Of a stretch of 64,000 bases of DNA, positions 22,882 to 32,657 are shown piece by piece. Position 1 is the stretch's first letter; each line of letters opens with the position of its first letter. Source of the stretch: Actinobacillus sp. GY-402 (GTDB lineage Bacteria > Pseudomonadota > Gammaproteobacteria > Enterobacterales > Pasteurellaceae). Under the pieces are notes generated by a model. That model did not search any database. It was not told the DNA's origin and saw nothing but the letters and a program-made list of their open reading frames with translations. The stretch is taken from the NCBI RefSeq assembly GCF_014843355.1, contig NZ_CP062137.1:1426001-1490000 (forward strand), read 5' to 3'. Position numbers and translations under genes: made by a program.

Positions 22882-24306
22882 TTATTTTTTCTTCGCTTTC
22901 GGATTCGGTAAATCCGTGACCGAACCTTCAAACACTTCTGCCGCTAAACCTACGGATTCGTGCAAGGTCGGGTGCGCATGAATGGTTAACGCGATATCTT
23001 CCGCGTCACACCCCATTTCAATGGCTAAGCCGATTTCACCCAGTAATTCGCCGGCATTGGTTCCCACAATCGCGCCGCCTAAAATGCGATGCGAATCTTT
23101 GTCGAAAATCAATTTCGTCATTCCGTCCGCGCAGTCGGAAGCAATCGCACGACCGGATGCCGCCCACGGGAATGTCGCCACTTCGTAATTTAAGTTTTCG
23201 GCTTTACATTCTTTCTCGGTTTTGCCAACCCAAGCCACTTCCGGCTCCGTGTAAGCGATAGACGGAATCACTTTAGGATCAAAATAGTGTTTTTTGCCTG
23301 CAATCACTTCGGCGGCGACATGGCCTTCGTGCACGCCTTTATGCGCCAACATCGGTTGTCCCACGATATCGCCAATAGCGAAAATATGCGGTACGTTAGT
23401 GCGCATTTGTTTGTCGGTACGGATAAAACCGCGCTCGTCCACCGCCACGCCGGCTTTTTCCGCATCAATCAGTTTACCGTTCGGCGTACGGCCGATAGCA
23501 ACCAACACCGCGTCATAAACTCGGGTTTCATTTGCCGCTTTGCCTTCCATGGAAACATGAATACCGTCTTCTTTCGCTTCCACTGCGGTTACTTTGGTTT
23601 CGAGCAGCAAATTGAATTTATTTTCAATGCGTTTGGTAAAGATTTTAACAATGTCTTTATCCGCCGCCGGAATCACCTGATCGAACATTTCCACCACATC
23701 AATTTGTGAACCTAATGCGCTGTAAACGGTTCCCATTTCCAAACCGATGATGCCGCCGCCCATAACCAGTAATTTTTTCGGCACTTCGCGCAACGCTAGG
23801 GCGTCCGTGGAATCCCACACGCGGGGATCTTCATGCGGAATAAACGGAAGTTGAATCGGGCGGGATCCCGCGGCAATAATCGCATTATCAAATTTGATTG
23901 TGGTCGGATTGCCGTCACGATCCTTCGCTACCATAGTATGGCTGTCTGTGAATTTTGCCAAACCTTCCACCACGGTCACTTTACGCATTTTCGCCATGCC
24001 CGCCAAACCGCCGGTTAAACGGCTTACCACGCCGTCTTTACCGGCGCGGATTTTATCTAAATCGATGGTCGGTTCGCCGAATACCACGCCGTGGTGTTCA
24101 ACATGTTTTGCATCTTCAATCACTTTTGCGACGTGCAATAAGGCTTTCGACGGAATACAGCCCACATTTAAACACACCCCGCCAAGCGTCGAATAACGCT
24201 CCACCAATACGGTTTCCAATCCTAAGTCCGCGCAACGGAATGCCGCGGAATAGCCTGCAGGACCGGCTCCCAGGACAACAACCTGGGTTTTAATTTCTTT
24301 GCTCAT
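22882..24306 (-). CDS. lpdA: Dihydrolipoyl dehydrogenase (E3)
   Basis: E3 reoxidises the lipoyl groups of the pyruvate dehydrogenase complex (and of other 2-oxo acid complexes), passing electrons to NAD. The 474-residue flavoprotein has the FAD motif VVLGAGPAGYSAAFRCADLG (10-29), the redox disulfide GGVCLNVGCIPSK (about 42-54), the NAD motif MGGGIIGLEMGTVYSALG (about 184-201) and the active His in HAHPTLHES near 446. Last gene of aceE-aceF-lpd, separated from aceF by a hairpin built on an uptake signal. Confidence 0.97.
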   Translation of the reverse strand: MSKEIKTQVVVLGAGPAGYSAAFRCADLGLETVLVERYSTLGGVCLNVGCIPSKALLHVAKVIEDAKHVEHHGVVFGEPTIDLDKIRAGKDGVVSRLTGGLAGMAKMRKVTVVEGLAKFTDSHTMVAKDRDGNPTTIKFDNAIIAAGSRPIQLPFIPHEDPRVWDSTDALALREVPKKLLVMGGGIIGLEMGTVYSALGSQIDVVEMFDQVIPAADKDIVKIFTKRIENKFNLLLETKVTAVEAKEDGIHVSMEGKAANETRVYDAVLVAIGRTPNGKLIDAEKAGVAVDERGFIRTDKQMRTNVPHIFAIGDIVGQPMLAHKGVHEGHVAAEVIAGKKHYFDPKVIPSIAYTEPEVAWVGKTEKECKAENLNYEVATFPWAASGRAIASDCADGMTKLIFDKDSHRILGGAIVGTNAGELLGEIGLAIEMGCDAEDIALTIHAHPTLHESVGLAAEVFEGSVTDLPNPKAKKK

Positions 24307-24329
24307 TTGTTTTCCTCAGTTCAAAAAAC

Positions 24330-24349
24330 GTGCGGATTTTTGCCCGCAC
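24330..24349 (-). terminator. Intercistronic hairpin between aceF and lpd
   Basis: On the minus strand GTGCGG and CCGCAC pair around an eight-base loop and are followed by GTTTTTTG. One arm is an uptake-signal variant. As it lies between aceF and lpd it would cut transcription partially or act as a 3' stabiliser. Confidence 0.6.
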
Positions 24350-24364
24350 TTTTCGGAATAATCG

Positions 24365-26251
24365 TTACATAACCAGGCGACGTAAGTCGGAAAGTACGCC
24401 GTTAATAAACGTAATAAAGCGCGCGCCGTCCGCACCGTCGATCACACGATGGTCGAAAGATAACGACAACGGAAGCATTAAACGCGGTGTAAATTCTTTA
24501 CCGTTCCACACCGGCGCCATTTCGGATTTGGACACGCCTAAGATTGCCACTTCAGGCGCGTTCACGATTGGCGCGAAATGCGTCGTTCCCAAGCCGCCGA
24601 TACTGGAAATGGTGAAACAGCCGCCTTGCATATCGGATGCGGTTAATTTGCCTTCGCGGGCTTTTTTCGAAACTTCCATTAACTCACGGGAGAGTTCGAT
24701 AATCCCTTTTTTGTTCACGTCTTTAAAGACCGGCACCACTAAACCGTTCGGCGTATCCACCGCCACACCGATATTGACATATTTTTTCAGAATCAAACGC
24801 TGTGCGTCTTCGGTGATTGAACTGTTGAAACGCGGGAACGCTTCCAATGCTTTCGCCACCGCTTTCATAATAAACACAACCGGCGTAATTTTCACGCCCA
24901 GTTTTTGTTTTTCCGCTAAAGCGTTTTGTTCTTTACGGAAAGCTTCCAAATCCGTGATATCCGCGCGATCAAAATGCGTGACATGCGGAATCATCACCCA
25001 GTTACGGTGTAAATTCGCACCGGAAATCTTATTAATACGGGTTAATTCGATTTCTTCCACTTCGCCGAATTTGCTGAAATCCACTTTCGGCCACGGTAAT
25101 AAGCCCAAACCTGCGCCGTTTGCCGCGCCTGCCGGTGCCGCACCGCTTTCAAGCTGTTTAAGCGCGTTTTTCACGTATTCCTGAACGTCTTCTTTCAAAA
25201 TACGACCTTTACGACCGGTCCCTTTCACTTTATCCAGATTTACGCCGAATTCGCGCGCTAAACGACGAACCACCGGCGTTGCATGCGCAAAGGTCGCACT
25301 TGATGTCACCGCTTCCTGGGCGGCCGTCGGAGCGGAAACCGCAGCGGCGGCCGGCGACGCCGGTTGTGCCGCTGGCGCTGGAGCCGAAGCCTGAACCGCA
25401 GGTGCCGCTACAGGTGCCGCACCCGCCACTTCAAAACGCATAATCAACGAACCGGTTGAAACTTTATCGCCGGATTTCACGACAATTTCTTTCACTACAC
25501 CGGCAAACGGCGCCGGGACTTCCATGGAAGCTTTATCGCCTTCAACGGTGATCAAAGATTGCTCTTCTTTCACGGAATCGCCAACTTTCACCATAATTTC
25601 GGTTACGTTGACTTCATCACCGCCGATATCCGGCACGTTCACATCTTTCACCGCGCTTGCTGCCGCTGACGAAGCCTGAGCCGGAGCCTCCGCAGGTTGC
25701 GCCGGAGCGGCAACCGGAGCCGCGCCCGCCACTTCGAATTTCATAATTAATGAACCGGTCGAAACTTTGTCGCCGGATTTTACGGTGATTTCTTTCACCA
25801 CACCGGCAAACGGCGCCGGAACTTCCATGGACGCTTTATCGCCTTCAACGGTAATTAACGATTGTTCTGCCGTAACGGAATCGCCGACCTTCACCATAAT
25901 TTCGGTTACGTTAACTTCGTCACCGCCGATATCCGGCACATGCACGTCTTTTACCTCGGCAACCGCTGCGGCAGCCGGCGCGGCTTCAGCCTGAGGCGCC
26001 GATGCGGCGCCGGCGGCGTCCGCCGTTTCCAATACAAACATCGGCGTGCCGGTCGTCACTTTATCGCCGACTTTCACTAACAATTCTTTTACAACGCCCG
26101 CTTCCGGCGAAGGTACTTCCATTGAAGCTTTATCGCCTTCAACATTAATAATTGATTGATCCGCCGCAACGGTATCGCCTACGTTTACCATCACTTCGGT
26201 AACGGTTACTTCATCCGCACCGATATCCGGAATTTGAATTTGTTTTGACAT
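24365..26251 (-). CDS. aceF: Pyruvate dehydrogenase dihydrolipoamide acetyltransferase (E2), three lipoyl domains
   Basis: The 628-residue E2 core transfers acetyl groups to CoA. Three lipoyl domains are visible, each with the GDKASMEVP lipoylation motif (Lys41, Lys139, Lys240), joined by Ala/Pro-rich linkers; domains two and three are nearly identical. The E1/E3-binding domain ([23 protein letters not shown]) is near 325-347, and the catalytic domain ends with [12 protein letters not shown]. This is the three-lipoyl E. coli-type arrangement. It lies 60 bases after aceE, with an uptake-signal hairpin in the gap. Confidence 0.97.
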   Translation of the reverse strand: MSKQIQIPDIGADEVTVTEVMVNVGDTVAADQSIINVEGDKASMEVPSPEAGVVKELLVKVGDKVTTGTPMFVLETADAAGAASAPQAEAAPAAAAVAEVKDVHVPDIGGDEVNVTEIMVKVGDSVTAEQSLITVEGDKASMEVPAPFAGVVKEITVKSGDKVSTGSLIMKFEVAGAAPVAAPAQPAEAPAQASSAAASAVKDVNVPDIGGDEVNVTEIMVKVGDSVKEEQSLITVEGDKASMEVPAPFAGVVKEIVVKSGDKVSTGSLIMRFEVAGAAPVAAPAVQASAPAPAAQPASPAAAAVSAPTAAQEAVTSSATFAHATPVVRRLAREFGVNLDKVKGTGRKGRILKEDVQEYVKNALKQLESGAAPAGAANGAGLGLLPWPKVDFSKFGEVEEIELTRINKISGANLHRNWVMIPHVTHFDRADITDLEAFRKEQNALAEKQKLGVKITPVVFIMKAVAKALEAFPRFNSSITEDAQRLILKKYVNIGVAVDTPNGLVVPVFKDVNKKGIIELSRELMEVSKKAREGKLTASDMQGGCFTISSIGGLGTTHFAPIVNAPEVAILGVSKSEMAPVWNGKEFTPRLMLPLSLSFDHRVIDGADGARFITFINGVLSDLRRLVM

Positions 26252-26265
26252 GTTTTATTCCTTTT

Positions 26266-26306
26266 AAAGTGCGGTCAAAATTTTCATTGTTTTTTGACCG
26301 CAGTTT
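26266..26306 (-). terminator. Intercistronic uptake-signal hairpin between aceE and aceF
   Basis: AAAGTGCGGTCAAAA (26266-26280) and TTTTTGACCGCAGTTT (ending 26306) pair with one mismatch. It lies in the 60-base aceE-aceF gap and ends 15 bases before the aceF ATG, so it can only be a partial terminator if the operon is cotranscribed. Confidence 0.65.
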
Positions 26307-26311
26307 CTCTC

Positions 26312-28972
26312 TTACGCGTATAACGGGTTTGCACGATCCGCTTTAATGTCGTATTTGGCAATGGCTTCCGCCACGACTTTCGCATCAACTTTACCTTGTT
26401 TCGCTAATTGCGATAACGCGGCAACCACAACATAATGCGCATTCACTTCAAAGAATTCACGTAAATTTGCTCGGCTGTCGGAACGACCGAAACCGTCGGT
26501 ACCCAATACGTGATAGCTTTGCGCCGGAATAAACGCGCGAACTTGTTCCGCGTAGAGTTTCATATAGTCGGTTGCGGCAACGGCAGGTTTATCGGACATC
26601 ACTTGCGCAATGTAAGGTACGCGTTGTGGTTCCGTCGGATGTAATAAGTTCCAACGAGCGGCTTCCGCACCTTCACGGGCCACTTCGGTGAATGACGGTA
26701 CGCTGAATACGTCGGAAGTAATACCATAGTCATTTGCCAAAATCTGAGCCGCTTCGCGGACATGACGTAAGATCGCACCGGAACCCATCAATTGAACCGC
26801 CGCTTCGCCTTGACCGACGGTTTCGAATTTATAGATACCTTTGCGAATACCTTCTTCCGCGCCGGCCGGCATTGCCGGTTGGTCGTAAGTTTCGTTCAAT
26901 GTGGTGATGTAGTAGAACACATTTTCCTGTTGTTCGCCGTACATACGATTGATACCGTCTTGCATGATCACCGCCACTTCGAATGCGAACGCCGGATCAT
27001 AGGATACGCAGTTCGGGATCACCGCCGATTGAATGTGGCTGTGACCGTCTTCATGCTGTAAACCTTCGCCGTTTAACGTTGTACGACCTGAAGTTCCGCC
27101 GATAAAGAAACCGCGGGCCAATTGGTCGCCGGCTAACCACATCATGTCGCCAACCCGCTGGAAGCCGAACATGGAGTAGTAAACGAAGAACGGAATCATC
27201 GGCAGGTTGTTCACGGAATAAGATGTTGCCGCCGCCACCCAGGATGAGGTCGCGCCCAATTCGTTAATCCCTTCCTGTAGCACCTGGCCGTCTGTCGCTT
27301 CACGATAATAAGCCACTAAATCACGGTCTGAAGGCACATAATTTTGTCCGTGCGGGTTATAAATACCGATCTGGCGGAATAACCCTTCCATCCCGAAGGT
27401 ACGCGCTTCGTCCGCAATAATCGGTACGATTTGTTTGCCGATATTCTTATCTTTCAGTAAGGTGTTTAACGCACGAACAAACGCCATGGTTGTTGAAATC
27501 GGACGCGCTTGCGCTTCTAACAGCTGAGCGAAGTCCGTTAATGCCGGCACTTTAAACTCAGTATCAAATTTCGCGCGACGCGCCGGTAAATAACCGTTTA
27601 ACGCTTTACGTCGATTGTGTAAATAGTTGTATTCGTCGGAACCTTCAGGGAATTTAACGTATTCTAAGTTTTCTACCTGTTCGTCCGTTAATGGTAATTG
27701 GAAGTAGTCACGGAAACCTTTAAGGCTGTGCTGTGACATTTTTTTAGATTGATGAGCGGTATTTTTACTTTGCGCTTCAGGGATTTTATATCCTTTCACC
27801 TGATGCGCTAAAATAACCACCGGTTTGCCTGCGGTCTGAGCTTTTGCATAAGCCGCATACATTTTTTCCGCGTCATGCGCACCGCGACGTAACGACCAGA
27901 TTTCATCATCCGTCATATCCGCCACCAATGCTGCGGTTTCAGGGTAACGACCGAAGAAATGTTCGCGAACGTAAGCGCCGTCTTTAGATTTAAAGGTTAA
28001 ATAATCCCCGTCCAGCACTTCCATCATTAACTGCGTGAGTTTACCGGAAGTGTCTTTGGCGAATAATCTGTCCCAGTTACCGCCCCACATCACTTTAATC
28101 ACTTCCCAGCCGGCACCGGTGAACAGACCTTCTAATTCCTGCACGATTTTACCGTTACCGTCGACCGGGCCGTCTAAACGTTGTAAGTTACAGCTGATAG
28201 TAAAAATTAAGTTGTCTAATTTTTCACGGGCGGCAAACGCCAACGCGCCTTTAGATTCGATTTCATCCATTTCGCCGTCGCCCAAGAAAGCGTAAACTTT
28301 TTGTTTAGACGTATCTTTTAATCCGCGATTGGCAAGATATTTCAAGAAACGGGCCTGATAAATGGCATTAACCGGACCCAGCCCCATGGATACGGTAGAA
28401 AACTGCCAGAATTCAGGCATTAAACGCGGGTGAGGATAAGAAGATAAACCGTCGGCAAAGGCTTCCTGACGGAAGTTATCCATTTGTTCTTCGGTGATGC
28501 GACCTTCTAAAAATGCGCGCGCATACATCCCCGGTGCGGCATGTCCCTGGAAAAAGACCAAATCGCCGCCATCCTGCTCCGTCGCCGCTCTAAAGAAGTG
28601 GTTAAAGCAAACTTCATACATTGTTGCCGCAGCCTGATAAGTGGAAATATGACCGCCTAAATCAAGATCTTTTTTCTGACTGCGAAGAACCGCCATGATA
28701 GCGTTCCAACGTACGGCGGAACGGATACGGCGTTCAATTTTTAAATCGCCCGGATAGGCCGGTTGTTCGGAAAGCGGAATGGTATTGACATAATCCGTGG
28801 TAATGGCTTCGCCCACCGGTAAGCTGACATTCTGACTATGTGCGCGGTGCATTAATTTTTCAATAATATATTGAGCGCGTTCCACACCTTCTTCACGAAT
28901 GATGGAATCGATGGCTGATAACCAATCCTGAGTTTCGATTGGATCTACGTCATTCTTTAACATTTCTGACAT
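26312..28972 (-). CDS. aceE: Pyruvate dehydrogenase E1 component, homodimeric type
   Basis: This 886-residue thiamine-diphosphate enzyme decarboxylates pyruvate and loads acetyl on E2. It has the length of E. coli AceE (887). Features include GGHISTYQAAATMYEVCFNHFF, the ThDP motif GDGEMDE...(about 228 on, AFLGDGEMDEIESKGAL) ending in NLIFTISCNLQRLDGPV, and HGQNYVPSDRDLVAYYREA. The ATG at 28972 (MSEMLKNDVDPIETQDW) is chosen over 29008 because AAGGA lies 8 bases upstream and the protein start fits the family. No pdhR lies upstream. First gene of the PDH operon. Confidence 0.97.
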   Translation of the reverse strand: MSEMLKNDVDPIETQDWLSAIDSIIREEGVERAQYIIEKLMHRAHSQNVSLPVGEAITTDYVNTIPLSEQPAYPGDLKIERRIRSAVRWNAIMAVLRSQKKDLDLGGHISTYQAAATMYEVCFNHFFRAATEQDGGDLVFFQGHAAPGMYARAFLEGRITEEQMDNFRQEAFADGLSSYPHPRLMPEFWQFSTVSMGLGPVNAIYQARFLKYLANRGLKDTSKQKVYAFLGDGEMDEIESKGALAFAAREKLDNLIFTISCNLQRLDGPVDGNGKIVQELEGLFTGAGWEVIKVMWGGNWDRLFAKDTSGKLTQLMMEVLDGDYLTFKSKDGAYVREHFFGRYPETAALVADMTDDEIWSLRRGAHDAEKMYAAYAKAQTAGKPVVILAHQVKGYKIPEAQSKNTAHQSKKMSQHSLKGFRDYFQLPLTDEQVENLEYVKFPEGSDEYNYLHNRRKALNGYLPARRAKFDTEFKVPALTDFAQLLEAQARPISTTMAFVRALNTLLKDKNIGKQIVPIIADEARTFGMEGLFRQIGIYNPHGQNYVPSDRDLVAYYREATDGQVLQEGINELGATSSWVAAATSYSVNNLPMIPFFVYYSMFGFQRVGDMMWLAGDQLARGFFIGGTSGRTTLNGEGLQHEDGHSHIQSAVIPNCVSYDPAFAFEVAVIMQDGINRMYGEQQENVFYYITTLNETYDQPAMPAGAEEGIRKGIYKFETVGQGEAAVQLMGSGAILRHVREAAQILANDYGITSDVFSVPSFTEVAREGAEAARWNLLHPTEPQRVPYIAQVMSDKPAVAATDYMKLYAEQVRAFIPAQSYHVLGTDGFGRSDSRANLREFFEVNAHYVVVAALSQLAKQGKVDAKVVAEAIAKYDIKADRANPLYA

Positions 28973-29109
28973 AGTTTTTTCCTTCTTCTTAATTAGTTGA
29001 TGAATCATTTAGACCGGAAGCCTAAACACGGATGATCACTAAATACTTAACAAATCAGATAAATTTTATAAAAAAATTTGAGCGAAAGATAGCTAAATTT
29101 CATGTTTTT

Positions 29110-29125
29110 TAACAATTTAATTACA
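29110..29125 (-). promoter_or_regulatory. Possible ArcA-P site upstream of aceE
   Basis: On the minus strand TGTAATTAAATTGTTA resembles the ArcA-P consensus built on two GTTA-type direct repeats. ArcA represses the PDH operon in E. coli, and arcA is in this window. The match is inexact. Confidence 0.35.
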
Positions 29126-29247
29126 TTTTAGTAAAAACGTACCAAATTTTGACCGCACTTTTGTGCAAAAATCCAAGCCATTTAACAAAACCGGCAAAGG
29201 ACGAAATCTAATCTCCGCATCAATTTAACCGCTTTAACATAATAAAA

Positions 29248-29275
29248 AACCCTTCAGTTTAAAAACTAAAGGGTT
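29248..29275 (-). terminator. Terminator after the coiled-coil lipoprotein gene
   Basis: On the minus strand AACCCTTTAGTTT and AAACTGAAGGGTT pair (one mismatch, two-base loop) and are followed by TTTTATT. Confidence 0.85.
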
Positions 29276-29291
29276 AAATTCGAATAAAGAA

Positions 29292-29789
29292 TTATTTCGC
29301 CGCAGGAGCCGGTTTTTCACCGTATTTTTTATCTAACTCCGCACCCAGATCGGCAAATTCTTTCACGGCTTTTTGCAAGTCCGCCACTTCACCCTGGATT
29401 TTTTGCATTTCTTCCGGAGAAGGTTGTGTAATGGCCGCTTTAGCACCTGCCGATGTTACGGCTTTAGAACGTAACAAAACATCTTTGGTTTTTGCTTTGA
29501 ATGGTGCAATTTCTTTACTTTTCACTTCAACTTTATCAAGTGATTGAATAATTGCGTCGGTAGCCGTTTCGTAAGTTTTAATCGCTTCATCTACAGCCTG
29601 AGCATTTGCATTTTCTTTTGCAGTTGCAATATTTTGTTGTAACTCGGCAACAATTTTTTGTTGCGGCTCGGCTTGCTGTTGATTCCATTCGACCAATTTT
29701 TTGTAATCGGCTTTCGGATCTTCGTTATTACAAGCCGCTAAAGTCACCGCAAAAAGTGCCACTGCACCCATTTTTAATAAATTTTTCAT
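29292..29789 (-). CDS. Putative coiled-coil lipoprotein
   Basis: The 165-residue protein has a lipoprotein signal (VTLAAC, Cys at about 20) and a mature part that is almost all helical, rich in Ala, Lys, Gln and Glu, with heptad-like stretches (EPQQKIVAELQQNIATAKENANAQAVDEAIKTYE). The tail is Pro/Ala/Lys-rich. I do not recognise a named family; similar small lipoproteins occur in Haemophilus. It follows the purine permease gene by 18 bases and shares its transcript, ending at the terminator 29248-29275. Confidence 0.75.
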   Translation of the reverse strand: MKNLLKMGAVALFAVTLAACNNEDPKADYKKLVEWNQQQAEPQQKIVAELQQNIATAKENANAQAVDEAIKTYETATDAIIQSLDKVEVKSKEIAPFKAKTKDVLLRSKAVTSAGAKAAITQPSPEEMQKIQGEVADLQKAVKEFADLGAELDKKYGEKPAPAAK

Positions 29790-29807
29790 GTACTAGCCCT
29801 TATTAAA

Positions 29808-31121
29808 TTAAATAGCCCATCCAAATGCATAAAACGCAACCAGCGCAACGGCAATAATTACTGTTCCTGCATTTAAGTTTTTCACATCGCCGGAAACAAT
29901 ACGTCCGATAACCAGCGTAGCGAACCCTAGCATAATACCCGTAACGATATTAGCGGTCAACACAATAAATACCGCGCAAACCAATCCGGACATTGCGCCG
30001 ACAAAATCGTTAAAGTCCAGTTTACTGACGTTGCTGAGCATTAATAACCCCACATACATCAACGCCGGTGCCGTAGCATAATTCGGGACAAGCGTCGCTA
30101 GCGGCTGGAAAAATAACATAAGCAGGAAGCCCAATCCTACCACAATGGCGGTAATCCCGGTTTTCCCGCCCGCTGCGGTACCTGCCGCAGATTCGATATA
30201 AACCGCCGCCGGCGCCGTCCCCAATAAGCCGGAGAACATACTGCTGACGGAATCCGAAGTTAAGGCTTTGCCTCCGTTAATAATCTGCCCGTCTTTGTCC
30301 AGCAGATTTCCCTGTCCCGCCACGGCGCGAATGGTGCCTGTCGCGTCAAATACCGCGGTCATGACTAAAGCGAATACCACCGGTAAAATTGCCGGCTGTA
30401 ACGCTCCCGGAATATCTAATGCCAGGAAAAGCGATTTTTCACCGAAGCTCGGCATTTTGAACACTTCACCGCCGAATGTTACTTTCGGATCAAACATCAA
30501 ACCGATAATCGTAACGGCAATAATCACCCATAAAATGGCGCCTTTCACCCGTAATTTTTCTAATCCGATAATAACCGCCAGCCCCATTAACGACATTAAA
30601 ACGGGAAATGAGGTAAAATCGCCTAATGCTACAAGCGTGCCGGTTCCACTGGCTTTTATAATGCCTACGCCGCCCGTTGCAATCAACAACAGAAATAAAC
30701 CGATGCCGATACCGGCGCCATGTGCAATGCTCGCCGGCAAATTACGCAAAATCCAGGAACGAACGCCGGTCGCCGAAATTAAGGTAAACACCACACCCAT
30801 CAGGAATACGGCACCAAGCGCCACTGGAATACTGACTTGCTGCCCCAACACCAAACTGAACGCCGTAAAGGCGGTTAAGGAAATGGCGCAGCCAATCGCC
30901 ATCGGCGCATTCGCCCACAAACCGATTAAAACGGATCCCAAACCGGATACCAGGCAAGTAGCGATAAATACGCTTTCCGCCGGAAAACCTGCCGCGCCCA
31001 ACATATTCGGTACCACAATCACGGAATATACCATGGCGAGAAATGTGGTTAATCCCGCAATAATTTCTTGACGAACATTGGAGCCGCGCGCCGTAAGTTC
31101 GAAAGTTTTTTCTAAAGACAT
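29808..31121 (-). CDS. NCS2-family purine permease (AzgA/AdeP/GhxP type)
   Basis: The 437-residue protein has 12 or more membrane segments and the AzgA-like layout: [25 protein letters not shown] near the start, [31 protein letters not shown] in the middle and [49 protein letters not shown] in the substrate region. It should import adenine or guanine/hypoxanthine with protons; which one cannot be told by eye. The coiled-coil lipoprotein gene follows. No PurR box was noticed upstream. Confidence 0.88.
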   Translation of the reverse strand: MSLEKTFELTARGSNVRQEIIAGLTTFLAMVYSVIVVPNMLGAAGFPAESVFIATCLVSGLGSVLIGLWANAPMAIGCAISLTAFTAFSLVLGQQVSIPVALGAVFLMGVVFTLISATGVRSWILRNLPASIAHGAGIGIGLFLLLIATGGVGIIKASGTGTLVALGDFTSFPVLMSLMGLAVIIGLEKLRVKGAILWVIIAVTIIGLMFDPKVTFGGEVFKMPSFGEKSLFLALDIPGALQPAILPVVFALVMTAVFDATGTIRAVAGQGNLLDKDGQIINGGKALTSDSVSSMFSGLLGTAPAAVYIESAAGTAAGGKTGITAIVVGLGFLLMLFFQPLATLVPNYATAPALMYVGLLMLSNVSKLDFNDFVGAMSGLVCAVFIVLTANIVTGIMLGFATLVIGRIVSGDVKNLNAGTVIIAVALVAFYAFGWAI

Positions 31122-31181
31122 AACTATCCTATTGATTAAGTGAAAATTGCGCGTATTTTACCTTATTTCGTCCATAAAAAA

Positions 31182-31197
31182 ACCTGCCGAAGCAGGT
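31182..31197 (-). terminator. Terminator after the glycine-zipper lipoprotein gene
   Basis: On the minus strand ACCTGC-TTCG-GCAGGT is followed by TTTTTTTATGG; the reverse direction also has a T-run. Confidence 0.88.
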
Positions 31198-31222
31198 CTT
31201 TTTATTATCAGATAATATTTTA

Positions 31223-31426
31223 TTATTTATCGATTTGGCTACCGATTAAGCCGCCTAATGCCGCGCCACCCAGTGTTGCGCCGGTTGAATTACCGATTAC
31301 ATTACCGGCTACTCCGCCGACCGCCGCACCGATTGCGGTATTTTTTTGAGTTCTGCTCATGCCGCTACATGCTGTGACTGCGGTTGCAACCAAGGCAACT
31401 GCTAATAATTTTACGATTGTCTTCAT
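31223..31426 (-). CDS. Small glycine-zipper lipoprotein (OsmB-like)
   Basis: The 67-residue protein has a lipoprotein signal (VTAC, Cys at about 20) and then a glycine-zipper hairpin: NTAIGAAVGGVAGNVIGNSTGATLGGAALGGLIGSQI. It resembles OsmB/Rick-17kDa-like outer-membrane lipoproteins, which are often stress-induced; the role is not established. I start it at the ATG 31426 (MKTIVKLLAVAL) because GGAG lies about 9 bases upstream. Single gene with its own terminator. Confidence 0.82.
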   Translation of the reverse strand: MKTIVKLLAVALVATAVTACSGMSRTQKNTAIGAAVGGVAGNVIGNSTGATLGGAALGGLIGSQIDK

Positions 31427-31572
31427 TAAAATAAACTCCATTTTTCCGAGTAACGTAAACGATCACTCCCGTTTACACTGCGTAAGACATAGCCAGAATT
31501 CAAAAGTTCATTAGAAAATATCAAAAAAACTATTATTTTTTTTCCCGCACTTTTAATCAAAAAAACAAAAAA

Positions 31573-31588
31573 TGTGATCTACTTCAAA
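31573..31588 (+). promoter_or_regulatory. Possible CRP site upstream of manX
   Basis: TGTGA-TCTACT-TCAAA keeps the perfect left half and 6-bp spacing of a CRP site with a partial right half (consensus TCACA). It is about 90 bp before the manX ATG. PTS sugar operons are commonly CRP-activated. Confidence 0.5.
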
Positions 31589-31678
31589 TTTTAGAAAAAT
31601 AACTATTGCTGAAACGTGCAAAGCAAATTGATAGTCTTTAGAATACGAACATTTTTAAAACTAATAAAGGAGTCGGTT

Positions 31679-32647
31679 ATGACTATTGCAATTATCATCG
31701 CAACTCACGGTACGGCGGCAAAGGAATTGCTGAAAACTACCGAGATGTTGATCGGTGAGCAGGAAAATGTGGCAACCATTGACTTCGTTCCCGGTGAAAA
31801 CGCCGAAACGATCATTGGTAAATATCAGGCTTTAGCGGATGGTCCTCTAGCAAGCTGCGATCATCTGTTATTCCTGGTAGATATGTGGGGCGGCAGCCCG
31901 TTTAATGCCGCCAATCGTTTCCTGGAAGGAAAAACCAATATGGATGTAGTGGCGGGAGTAAATATCCCGATGCTGGTAAATACCTGTATGGCGCGCGACG
32001 ATGTGGAAACGCTTGAAGAACTTGTCGCCGTGGCATTGGAATCGGGCTCAACGGGCATTAAAGCGTTAAACAATCAGCCGGAAGAAAAACCGGCTGCGCC
32101 GGCTTCGCCGCAAGTTCAGGCCGCACCTGCCGTCGTCACCAATAAAGAAGGTCATTTAGTGATCGGTTTGGCGCGTATCGACGACCGTTTGATTCATGGC
32201 CAAGTGGCGACCCGCTGGACCAAAGAAAGCCGTGTCACCCGTATCGTGGTAGTAAACGATGAGGTAGCGAAAGATTCCGTACGTTCAACCATGCTGAAAA
32301 GCGTAGCGCCTCCGGGCGTAACCGCTCATGTAGTGAATGTGGATAAAATGATCCGCGTTTATAACAATCCCGAATATGCGGACGAACGCATGATGTTGCT
32401 ATTCACCAATCCGAGCGACGTAGTCAAATTAATGGAAGCGGGTGTCGAGTTCAAATCCATCAATATCGGCGGTATGGCGTATAAAGACGGTAAAAAAATG
32501 ATTACCAGCGCCGTATCCGTGGACGATAAAGATATTGCGGCATTCAAAGCGCTTGACGCCAAAGGCATTGAATTGGATGTCCGTAAAGTATCAAACGATA
32601 CGCGTCAACATATGATGGATTTATTAAAGAAAAACAACTTACTTTAA
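31679..32647 (+). CDS. manX: Mannose-family PTS enzyme IIAB
   Basis: The 322-residue protein carries phosphate from HPr to mannose (also glucose, fructose or amino sugars). The IIA domain begins TIAIIIATHGTAAKELL with phospho-His10; an Ala/Pro linker near 135-155 leads to IIB, whose phospho-His173 lies in RIDDRLIHGQVATRW. The ATG at 31679 has AAAGGAG upstream and starts right at the IIA domain. It is first in manX-manY-manZ-yobD-like-manA. Confidence 0.96.
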   Translation: MTIAIIIATHGTAAKELLKTTEMLIGEQENVATIDFVPGENAETIIGKYQALADGPLASCDHLLFLVDMWGGSPFNAANRFLEGKTNMDVVAGVNIPMLVNTCMARDDVETLEELVAVALESGSTGIKALNNQPEEKPAAPASPQVQAAPAVVTNKEGHLVIGLARIDDRLIHGQVATRWTKESRVTRIVVVNDEVAKDSVRSTMLKSVAPPGVTAHVVNVDKMIRVYNNPEYADERMMLLFTNPSDVVKLMEAGVEFKSINIGGMAYKDGKKMITSAVSVDDKDIAAFKALDAKGIELDVRKVSNDTRQHMMDLLKKNNLL

Positions 32648-32657
32648 GGAAAAGCAA

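Larger units (their letters stand above)
28973..29291. other. Gap upstream of aceE
   Basis: No gene is visible. The AT-rich gap holds the aceE promoter region, a possible ArcA site (29110-29125), one uptake signal near 29150 and the terminator of the lipoprotein gene (29248-29275). Confidence 0.6.

Noticed and set aside
24330-25184. 284-residue plus-strand ORF antisense to aceF
   Set aside because: It is a shadow of the aceF reading frame and lacks family resemblance.
30268-31071. 267-residue plus-strand ORF antisense to the purine permease
   Set aside because: Its composition mirrors the codon pattern of the permease gene; no start signal or homology is seen.
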